DNA of 64,000 nucleotides, from assembly GCA_905178155.1 (NCBI GenBank), contig CAJINV010000020.1, forward strand, positions 1 through 64,000, read 5' to 3'. Shown here piece by piece: positions 47,797-58,700 of the stretch (position 1 is the stretch's first letter; every line of letters begins with the position of its first letter). The notes beneath the pieces were generated by a model. It saw only the letters and a list, made by a program, of their open reading frames with translations. It had not been told where the DNA came from and did no database searches. Source of the stretch: Amoebophrya sp. A120 (Eukaryota > Sar > Dinophyceae > Syndiniales > Amoebophryaceae). The translations under genes and the position numbers were made by a program.

Positions 47797-48325
47797 TTAT
47801 TTGTTCTTGTTGAGCGAGTCAAATTGCTTGCAGAGCTTCACGTACTCCTTCTCATCGTCTGCTTTCCAGCTCTGTTTCAAATCCTGCCTTCGCGCAATCA
47901 GCTCGGCTAGTCGCTTCCGCAGGGTGCAGGATTGCACAAACTCGTCGTACTCGTCCTTTTTCTTCGCTCGGTAGATGTCGCTCCGCTCCGGATTGTTGGC
48001 GCGCAAATGCGCAGCCATTACCCGCAAGCTGGTCTCGGATGCTGTGGCGCCAAGCTGGCTCTGCAGATACCTTTAGTGGTAATTGATGAAGAGTATAAAA
48101 ATGGTGCGCTGGGCCTGAAATGCCTATGTTCATTTTTCTGCAAAAGAACGAACGAGGGTAGCAAGAATGATCTTCCAGATCTTCAGCAGGAATCAATCGT
48201 AACAACAAGTACTTTTACCTTTCCTTCGCAACCACCACCAGGGCGTTTGTCAGAGCCGATCCCACCGCATTTCGCAGATACACTTTCTGCTCGTCCGCAA
48301 TGCCTTCCAACGGTATGTCAGCCAT
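47797..48325 (-). CDS. Small Dpy-30-motif-like protein, 126 aa
   Basis: Two exons, 48325-48219 and 48070-47797, sum to 381 nt. The intron is GT-AG (GTAAAAG to CTAAAG). The N-terminal half, KVYLRNAVGSALTNALVVVAKER followed after a short insertion by LRVMAAHLRANNPER, resembles the Dpy-30 helical hairpin (a YL..V...L..AL..L...RP.DP...LA.YL..NNP pattern). The Pro-Asp-Pro turn is replaced by a longer segment. The C-terminal half is a charged helix (YRAKKKDEYDEFV onward). Dpy-30-type motifs mediate docking in flagellar radial spokes, kinase anchoring and histone methylase complexes. Next to SF-assemblin a flagellar role is attractive but unproven. Confidence 0.6.
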
Positions 48326-49812
48326 CTTTTCTTCTAGGATGGACAAGAAAACCGTAGCTGTAGCTCTAAGTACCTGCACGAGCACTGTACAAATTTACTA
48401 CGTACAGTTACGAAGTTCAATCATGAACCATCTTTGTAATTAGAGAGACATCTAGACCCGATAACTCAGTTTCTGCCTGTTGCGACTTCACAGCTCCTCA
48501 AAGATACACGCGACTCCTCCACCCTGTCTGCCTCGGTGAAATGATGTCTGCTGGTACTCATACTGCTTCACAAAACTCGTGCAAAAATGAATCGCGCAGA
48601 GCTTTCGCTTTTCAGTGCCCGTACGATGATGATGCTGAACAGCGATGTGACTGGAGTAAGTACTTAGAAGAAGGACACCACATGCGGTTTATCCAAAATT
48701 TCAGCGCAGTGGTCGTCCCTTATCGACCATCTTGTCGCATGCGTGTCCCTGCTCGCGGTCAGCTGGAATGGAAGTTGCTTTCCGCTGTTTTCGCGCTGCT
48801 TTTGTTTTCTTCGACGGTTTTGTCCTTCGTTGTTGACAGAAGTTGCAACTTCTCGACAATTTTTTTTGTACAGGATGTTGAATTCCTCTTGACATACTGA
48901 TACTTGTATACTGTAGTTGGGATATAAGTTTAAGTACTGAATAAATCTGTTTGGTCCTTATTGTGCGAATTATACGACGAGGTGTTATACCCGCCATCGC
49001 TTGTATTAAATCGATGATAAATTGTCGCAGTTAGTTTATGCCGACGAGGTGGCCGCGGCAGCTAGATCCTCCGTGTCTGTCTTACTTAAGCTGTCGTAGA
49101 GAGAATAGAGGCGCTGCTGTAGGTGCACCGTTCTTTCGTTGGGCGATTTGTTCCTTAAGCAAAGAATTCAAGACGTATTTAGTTGGTCTCCTCAACGGGC
49201 GTCTGTACGGCCTTCGAGGTTTTCCTTTTCGGTTTCACATTTTGATTTTGTTAAACTACTATAAGTACTCTACTACAAACAAGACTCACAACATTTATAA
49301 ACTTGTTGCAGAGTGCACTCCTCTGGGCACTGTATCTTTTGCTCTTCTACTACACATCATGCATGGTGCTCGAACTTCATACTGAGCTTACAACGAACTT
49401 AATACCGGAGAGCGAGAGCAAGACGGCCAAAAAGGCGTGCGAAAGGCCAGCCTGGCCCTCTTTTTTATCATCTCCAAACCCAAAGCTTTGAAAATTTTGG
49501 CTGATCAGTCAAAGCTAAAACAATATAACAAAAGTCCAAAAAGAAGCGTATTATAAAGTGTCGGTTTACAGGTAGTTTGTTCATCCCGTCGTAGTTGCAG
49601 ATTGTAGTTCCGAGGAGAGTTCACACGCCGTCACTACAAGCAGGAGCGCTCCTGGTGGACGAAGAAGATGCTAGTGGTAGTAGGCTAGGTACTACGCTGA
49701 AAGAGACGCCGTGCGTCAGTTCGCTCCGTTCAGTAGATCCAGATGTGACTGGTCGTAGGAAAACTCTTTACGGGCAAAATCTTTGTTCACTCCTGCCGCT
49801 CGAGTCACTTTT
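48326..49812. other. Intergenic, no gene recognised
   Basis: The short plus-strand frames lack protein-like composition. The sequence is AT-rich towards 48900-49300. No RNA gene or mobile element was recognised. Confidence 0.5.
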
Positions 49813-51556
49813 TCACAATGCCTGGCTCGCCGCGTTGAGCTTGCTGCACGTGTCTTCCAACAGTTTGAGCAATGTTTCCTCGGTTTGCTCTCGTTCGCGA
49901 CGCTCGGTAGCGATTTCGCCTTGCATCTTGCTGACCACGTCCTCCATCATACCTGAGGGACGTGGCGAATATCAAAATTGTGGTGCCAATTCCGCTCATC
50001 CTATTCCTAACATCCACAGAGATAATTTCGCCTCGCTCTCTTCTTGTCTAGATGCAAGAAAATTTTCAAGAAGCACGACCCGCTGCAAGCAAGCACGGCC
50101 GAAAAAACGTTTTGCAAAAAATAAAAAATCATACGGAGCATTGCTTCCTCGGTTTCCTCTCGGGCGCGTTTTTCCGCGACGATATTATCTTGCAAACGTT
50201 GTATCTCCTCGTTAGCACGCTTCAAAATGCGGCTTTCCATCTGCTCTCGGTTACTCACCTCGTCGCGCAGGGAGTCGTACCTGATAAGGATGGTGGGCAG
50301 GACGCTCTTTCCACACCACTCCGCAATAGGTACTTATGTCATGATTAACCATGCGGCATCGCAAGAAATGAAGGAGAAGCTGCACCTAGTAGCGGACCCT
50401 ACCCCTGGATAGAACCACATATAATCGCAGAACAAACTGCAAAACAGAAACGAAAAAGCAGTACAATTTTGGTATGTCAACCTCCAGATATCGGCGTAAA
50501 TTCTGTTCGTTTTCGCTGCGAATTTTCCCTTCTTTGGTAACATCCTCCCGAAGCAGTGTTGTCTTCTCCTCAAATTGTCGGAGCAACCTGGTGTTTTTTA
50601 TTTTGAAATTCAGGTTCGATTTTTTTATCCGTACAACTGGCTCTATCACCGCTCAAAAGGTGAAGGTCAAAGTCAAGCTCGTCATACATTCATGCTTACA
50701 ACTCAAAAAGAAAAAACTTCACAAGCTGACATCAAGAATAACCACAGAGTACCGCTGCTCGCTTTCCCTTCGCGCTGCTTGTTCCTGTTCCAGCGCCGCG
50801 GTTAGCCTCTGGTCTATTTGATTCAGTTCCCGGGACTTTATTTCTGCGAGGTTTTCTCGTGCCATTTTCTCCTCCTCTAAGTCTTTGGAAAACTTCCCGA
50901 GCTGCTCCTTAAGGAGACCGAACCTGAAAAAGAATGTCGATGTCGTTCTCGTTGTTGATGAGCGAGGTTTTCGCTATATATTTTGTACAGTTTTTGCACT
51001 CAAGCAACAAACTACACAACTGCTCAACGAGACTCTACGAGCGGCTTGGCCCTGGTTCATCTTCGTTCCTGCAGAAAAAAAACTACTCCATGAAGTTGTA
51101 CAAAAAATCAGCATCCTATACTTCTTCGCACTGGAATCCTGAGAGCTGGTTAGCCTTTCGTCTACGTGTTTCAGCTTGCTCGACAGCTGGTCATACCGTG
51201 AATTCCTCTCATGCTGCAGCCCCACTTGCAAGCCCTGTAACCTCTCGGAGAGCTTACTTATTCGGTCGAAGTAGGCGGTATCTGTGGTGGTGCGTGATGT
51301 TTGCCGATGGGATCATGAAAATGACATCAATCTCGACGCACGTCATTTTCTTTTTGCGCACGATGCACGCGAAACCTGGTGGACATCCATGACAAGGAAC
51401 TTGTTCGTGCGGTAGCTATTTCTATGATTCTGCAGGAGCAAAATGAAAATGACACACATTCATACGTTAAGCACGAAAAAACCAATCGGTACGACTCTTC
51501 TTTCCCGTGCTGAGCATGGAGCTCTCTTGAGCTATCGGAGATTCGGTCCGAGACAT
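49813..51556 (-). CDS. SF-assemblin / beta-giardin family protein
   Basis: It is a coiled-coil protein of striated microtubule-associated fibres at basal bodies. Six exons are modelled: 51556-51493, 51281-51122, 50923-50753, 50587-50465, 50280-50135 and 49952-49813. They sum to 804 nt (267 residues), close to the family's usual 270-300. Hallmarks in order are ISKLSERLQGL, LKHVDERL, LGKFSKDLEEEKMARENLAE, ALEQEQAARRE, LRRYLEVDIPKL, ILKRANEEIQRLQ, EKRAREETEEAMLRMMEDVV and RTEETLLKLLEDTCSKLN-like. All five introns are GT-AG with GTA donors and none is an introner, unlike its neighbours. The start is the first ATG giving an N-terminal Ser-rich head. Confidence 0.9.
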
Positions 51557-52775
51557 CTTCGTTCTGGGTTCGTCCTGTTTATTTTCCCCTTGTTCCTGCG
51601 AAGCCGCCGAGGGAAAAACGTTCGGGTCCGAAGAACAAAATTTTGGGCCCAGGAAGAAGCCGTCGCCAGTCTGATGTGCGCTCACAGCGCAAAGGCGATC
51701 CGTTCGCCTGTACTACCGAAGCATTTTTGTTCTTTCGGGCTGGAGCTGGAAATACAACGTGGTCGACTATTAACAAGTGGAGGATGTTGATTCAATGCTT
51801 TCAACAGCTGCGTACCCGCGCCCAATGCAACATCAGGAAAAATAGAGTTAGTGTAAAAGTTATGGTCTTGTTGCTCTTTCAACGAGGAGTATGCGTGCGT
51901 GAAGGTATCTTTAAAAATACTCTCATTTGTATTACGGCAATTCATGGACGACCACACACACAGCTTCTGCACCATCTAGTAGAAACGCTTTCTTCTACTG
52001 CTCTCAAATCTATCACGTACTGTAATCCTCCTCGACCTGTGTCACTAACTCGGAGATGGTAACTTGGTGAATGTCTAACATGAGTGACAAGAACCTCATC
52101 ATACATACAACTACACGGTCGACCACCAGTCATACTGCTTTACACCACCAGGAAGGAATTTTTTCTGTGCCTCCCAGGCGCGAAGAAGACACCAGAAGTC
52201 CTACAGCTAGCGCGTTAAAAATTTCATAAGTAGTTGACGCACGAACTACAGTACCTACGCAGCTGCCTTCTACTCAGTTCTTCAACATCACCACCAACTC
52301 TCGTCGGTAGAAGTTCCGTCTGGATTGATAAACAAAGAACGGGAATGCGCTGTCGGAACGGCAACCGACAGGAACACCTCACGATCGCAAATGTTTTTAT
52401 GGAATCGTCGCAGAAAGGATGAAATCAAATGAGGGACGACAAAGATTACTGTTGGATACTTTTAAAAATTCTACACGGTTGTTCATCCGGTTGTTTTACA
52501 GAAACGCGTTGCATGTTCCGGCGCAATTCTACTCGTACTCTGTGTCGTGAGAGAACAGTGGTCTTCATCGCGAGGTCGCAGTGCAATAGTCTGTCCTGTC
52601 GCTCAAATAAAATATCAATGCTGACAACCAAGCATCATGGTGGACGTGGATGGAAGTACATCTACATCTTCGATCTGACTATGAGAACATGTTGATACAA
52701 AATTTCTCCCTGTAATAAGATCAAGATGCCACCTATGCTTTAGCTTATAGCTTTTCATATAATCATTTCAATTGT
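51557..52775. other. Intergenic between SF-assemblin and phosphatase-kinase gene
   Basis: No convincing exon was seen. The SF-assemblin frame continues upstream of the ATG to about 51685 without a start. No mobile element was recognised. Confidence 0.45.
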
Positions 52776-55700
52776 TCACGACAGTTCCTCCACGCATTTT
52801 CGAATCACTTCCGCGTTCGCAACCAAGAACGCGCGTGCCGGGGCGAGGTCCGCCCTGGTTACCCCGCCCCCGAACATTTGGACGATTTTCTTTTCGCACT
52901 CCCCCAGCGCCTTCTCGAAATATCAAATGTAAAAATGTCTGGGTCTGGGAGATTGCAAGATTTGTCATGCATATTTTGCATGATCCATAATGCCTGTAAT
53001 GCATGGCCTAGCATCACATATTTTTAGAGCGCTCTATCATGCCTATTCCGCATGACAAATGCCATCTCCGCGGCGCACAAAATCTACTCCTCTTACTGAT
53101 CACGCAATACAAAATTTTTTCGAATCCAGAGACAGCATCACAAGTCTAGAATCTTCCAGACCCAGACATTTTTGCATTTGATACGAAATCCAAGCCGGCG
53201 ATCGCCTCAAAGCCCTCGCGCAGCCCGGCGATGAATATGACCCGCGCAGACGTTACAATCTCAAACGCTACAATAGAATCTGGATTTTGTGATGCAAAAC
53301 GTGAAACATCTGGCCTACTCCCAAAGCAGTGCGCATGACAAGTTCCGGAGCCTCAAACCGCATCGAAATCCAGCGAACTTTGTATTGCGAAAAGCGCAAA
53401 TCTCTCTCTGCTACTCATGCTGTTTATGCAAGACAAGTCCCAGACTCTATTGTAAGGTTTGAGATTGTAACACCTGAGCGGGTTATAATGAAAGGAATCA
53501 ACTTCGGGTCGTAGGCCACCCCGGTGCAGACGTAGATATCAAATGTAAAAATGTCTGAGTCTGGAAGATTGCAACTTGTCATGCTAAATCTGCAGCATGC
53601 AGAAATCTGTGTTGCATGATTGCCAAAGGTCGCCCAGTTTTGACCAAGTCGGGAGGTAGTTTCTCATGCAGGATAGGCATGAGAAAGGTCTCGCAGAATC
53701 TGTCATGCTAGGTCCGGCATTCCAGACCTCATAGGTCATGGAAAAGCAGCATGACAAATCGCGCATTCTTCCAGACCCAGACACTTTTACACTTGATAGT
53801 AGATCTGCTCCTGCAAGTCCTGCCGCCAGTTGGATTTCCGGGCCTGGTGGTTCATCGGCGTATCATGTGCAAATATGTCTGGGTCTGGAAAAAGCAGAGA
53901 CTTGTCATGCAGGTTTTCCATGACTCATGAGGTCTGGTGTGCAGGACATAGCATGACAGATTTTGCGAGATCTTTGTCTTTCTCATGCCTATTGTGCATG
54001 AGAAACTTCTTGTAAAATTGGCCAAAAATGGACCAGGACAACCTTTGGTAATCATGCATCACAGATTTTTTCACAATCCAGAATTAGCATGACAAGTTTC
54101 ACTGTTCCAGACCCAGACATATTTGCAATCCATATGGGGCGGACACGTGCGATTGCACCGTGGCGGACAACCCCGCCTTAATTTCCGCATCCTCCTTCGT
54201 GCTCTTCCGCTTCGATTTTAACATCGGGGTCGTCGGGGTTAATATTGGGCTAGTACTTTTGACAGAATTTCTATTTTTACTGCTGGTGATGTTCTCAAAC
54301 TTGTGCAACATGGTGGAAAACCGGACCGACGGGTCTTCCAACACCTCTTTGCACGCGTTTTTCAGCCTTTCGCGGTAGGCGGCCGCGCCGGGCTCGGACA
54401 GAATGGTAGTGATCGCTTGGTCGATGCCGATTAAGTCGAACTCAATCTTGTTTCTGGTTGGTATTTCTTGGTCATGATTGTTCGACATCTTCGTCTGTGG
54501 CAGAGTATTCGTATTGCCGGGAGCTCCTTCCTGTTCGATCATCAAATTCTGCAAGTTCCCGTCGTTCGACCAAATCAACCGCCACGGGAGCCGGTCAAAA
54601 TTGTTTATCAACGCGTCGAACGCGCACATCCGACCCATCTGCTGCAGAATCCGGTCGTGGTGTTTTTGCGGCACTTGGTGCAACCCGCCGACACCCTGGA
54701 GTGTGCGCAACCCCCGGACCACCTCGAGAATACCTAGAAACTGCTTCCCGGACGACATCATCTTCTGTACGTTCACGGACGACGTGTAGGCCTCCGCTTC
54801 TTCCTCGGGGAGCTCGGTATCTATTTGCGCTTCTTTCTTCTTCACCTGCACTACCGCGGATGCTGTGCAAAAGTATCGTACTCGTACTAATTGCAAATAC
54901 GCATGTATCCCACGAAAAAAGTGTTACAGTTACACATTTGTAGTCCATTCAGCAACACAAATTTCCCTGCATGAGAGAGAAAACTTGCAATGCAGAAATC
55001 CTACGGGAAAACACCTATGAAACGAGGCTCCTATGCATATCCGGCATAACAGAGCTTGTCTGTCTTGCTTGGCCCGCAACAATGTGTAACTGTAACACTT
55101 TTTTCTTGCGATAGCATGATAAATCTTCCTCCTAAGATAAAACAGCATTACAAATTCCATTTTTCTTCTTGCCAAAATTTGTAATGCAATCTATCCTAGT
55201 ACGTTTACTTTTGCAATGCATACCGCGGACAGCAAGTCAAAGTACTCGTTTCCGTTTCCATCTTCATCCTCTTGCAGCAGGTGGATCACCCGCATGTTGG
55301 CAAAGCGAAGCACGGAAGGGTGAAAACACCTGGACAACAAAATGGCGTACACTTCCATCGCGTCGCGCTGGAATTTCCCAGCGACCAATTTTCCGTCCAC
55401 GTTGTATAGCCAGATCCCGCCAGAGCCACCGTAAACCTTGTGTGTCGCCCGCAAACCTTCCCAGCGGATCCGTTTCTGCACTTCTTCCGAGCCCATCACC
55501 GGCAACGCGCGCCATTTTTCGAATTCTTCCGCTTCGGAGGGCTTTTTCGGTGTCGATTTCATGACGGAGGATGACGCAATGCTCGTGTCTGAAATTCTCC
55601 TGCTGCTTGGCGTGTTCGGCCCGCGCCGTGGCAATACCAGGGGCTGTCCACCCCGCGGGCTTCCGTCGGCAGGCAAGGCACCACCGCACGGCTTCGGCTG

Positions 55701-58700
55701 GAAACCTCCGCCTTTCCCTTTCCCACCAAGGAAAGAACCCTTCGGCAACGGCCCGTGCCCCTTACGATACTCCTTCTGTCCCTCCTGCGGTACTTTTCCG
55801 TCCCTCAAATAGGTTTTCCACGTGTACTCCGCCCAGGATATTGCGGTGGTGGTTTCTCGGCTGTCCTCCTCTGCGGATAGTGTAAGCCCTAAAGCGGATT
55901 TCTCGTCCTTCGTTAGCCTCTGGATTATGTCGTCCTTCAGAGCTTCCTTCGCTTTTTCATCTTCTATTCCCTCACACAGCACGCAGTACGCAAGACAGGT
56001 GGCCGCGTGGTGGCGAAGTTCCTGGATAAGCACCTCTGGCTTCAACACGGACCAAACCTTCTCCGACTGTTCTACCTCTATCCTGAGTAAAAACGTACCC
56101 ACGACAGAGTTGTAATGCAGATCTGCAAAGACAGGAAGACTTGTAACGCGCATCCGCATGAGAGCCATTTCCAATCGTGTTTTGGAATTTGTGATGCTGT
56201 GAACACGATGAGCAGATGAATCTGTGACGCGGCTGCACTTGCTAACCTGCACTACACTGCAGAGCGCAACTTGTCATGCGTGACTCACAAAACTCCTAGG
56301 TTTGTGTTGCAAAATCCCCATCCTGACTCTGGTGTGGGTACGTTTTTACTCAGGATAACCTCCGAAGTGGACACATTCGGGCTGGAGGACATCCCTCCGT
56401 CGTCCTGCTCTTGCCTCTGCATCAAGTGCAAAAGTGTCTGGGTCTGGAAGAGTGTAAACTTGTCACGCAGATTCGCCATGGCAGCTCAGGTCTGGAATGC
56501 GGGACCTAGCATGACAGACTCTGTGAGGTCTCTGCCATGCCTATCTTGCATGAGAAACTCCCTTCCAACGAACTTGGCCAAAAGTGGACAGCTTTTGGCA
56601 CTCATGCAACACAGATTTTTACATGCTTCAGATTTACCATGACAAGTTGCCACCTTCCAGACCCAGACATTTTTGCAGTTGATACTCTGTGACAGTCGTC
56701 GATTGTGCGACTTTCTTTCTCGCAACGCCAGCTGCCGCTGCATCCAGTCGCCGATCGTGTGCAACACCGCCATGGCGGTCTCAAAATCGAGCAGCTGGCC
56801 GAAGATGTCTTCCCACACCCACAACTTGTTCTTCTTGTTGGTCTGTTCCACCACGGTTTTATACTTGTCAATCCGCTCCCGCAAAGCCAGGTCCCGTCCC
56901 GTCTTCGCGTCGCTCGCCTTGGTTTGCAGCGGCCCTGCGGTTGTTGTAGCAGATGAACTACCTGGAGGAGGTACTACCATTGGGGGTGCCGCAACAGGAG
57001 AAGTTGTAGCTGCACCGCTTATATTTTTACCGTCTTTCGAGGAAGTTTCTCCACCTAGACCATCAAGTTGTGGTCGTCCAGCTATAATTCCAGCACTATC
57101 GCGTGCAAATGTGCCCAGGGGGTAGGGTAGGCCCAAATCTTTTGGGCTGATAAAAATACAGCTTTTTTCGCATTTTTGGCATATTTGGTGCAAAAAAATT
57201 GCACAGCTTTGGGCCCCTTTGCGCAGACCGTATGCATTTATTGCGCCGCGGCTTCTGTGCCCCCTTTCTGTGCGCGCGCTATTCGTTTTTTTTTTTTGTG
57301 TTGCGCGATGAAGATGCTGCGGCACAGGCCGAAATCCCAATCGCGCCTCGCATTGTGGTCTTCGTGCCGGACTGTTCGTGCGCAGCTTTTCTCCCAGACG
57401 AGAAGCCGGGAAAGTTGTGGCGCAGTCTGGGGCCCAAGCGCCCCGCTTTGGCCAAGGGCTTGGGCAAGGAGTTGGCCCGATAGATGGCGGCCGCCCAAGA
57501 TGATTTGCATGTCTGGGTCGGTGCAACAAGAACAACTTGAGGCCCGAACGGACCACAATTTTGAATCTTTGCAGCCTGCACGCAACAAACTGCTGCGTGC
57601 TGCCTGCAAAGATTCGCCACCGCAAACAAATTCGCCATCATGCCGTGGCCTTTTCTGAGTGCGCAGCAGCGTGCGTATTCGTCCCGCCTTGCCAGCTGCT
57701 TCGCTCCTCGCCCGTTGCCTTGGGTCGTTTTCATCTCAGCACGGCACCAACAAGCACCTTCAACGAAAGAAGGTGTTTGGAAGTGCCTTCATTTTCACGG
57801 GAGAAAAACAATTTTTATCATGAAAAAACGCTACTTTGCGTGAAGGCTAGACCACAATTTGTGGTCGAGAAGCTGGTGGAGAAGCTGGTGTAGAAGCTAG
57901 TAGGGAAGCTTGTGAGAAAGCAACATTCCTACCAGCTTCTTTGCCCGCTCACTCAGCGCGTTGGCGACCGAGATGGAATCTTGGGCGCGGATCGATCTGC
58001 CGTGAGCGAGGAAATGCGAGCCTCTGCAGCCCACACGCAACAGCCTCCTGCGTGCTGGCTGCGTATCTTCCCGCTCGTGGATATTTGGAGTCCATTTCCC
58101 GTTTGTGGATACTTCGCCTCCTCCGGTGTATTCTCCGCAAACCTTGGCCCAACCTTTAGTCGAGCCCCCGACAGCCCAGCCTCACTCCTGCCTGCGCTAT
58201 CGCGCAGCCTCTTGCTCCTGCTCCGCCTCCGGCGCCGCGCCTGGCGGAACCTCGGGCCCCGCGCCTGGCGTGGCCCAGCCTCTGGCCGGCCCAGTCTATC
58301 TCTGGCCCTGCCCCGCCTGGCGTAGCCGGCTGGGCCTATCGTTATCTCTGCCCCACCCTCGGGCCCAGCCTCTGGCCCAAGAACGATCGAACCGCCGCCC
58401 CGGAGGTTCGGGCTTCTGAGCTGCAACACCTTCGGCGCCAGCTTTGGCACCAGCTTGCTTCGGCACCAGCTTCGGCACCAACTTCGCCACCAGCCTTAGC
58501 ACAAGCTTTTTTGCAGCTTTTTGCTATTTTTCTTGGGTGCTACCCTACCCCCTGGGCACATTTGCATTTGATAAGCACCGCCTGACGACGATGTGGATGT
58601 GGCTTTTTTCCCCAGACCAAGAAAATTCTTCACGCCCCCAAGACCCTGCGTCTTGATCTCCTCCTTCGCTGCCGCCGCGTGCGTGATTTCTTGTTTCTAT

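Noticed and set aside
49595-50215. 206-codon plus-strand open frame
   Set aside because: It overlaps the last exons of SF-assemblin on the opposite strand.
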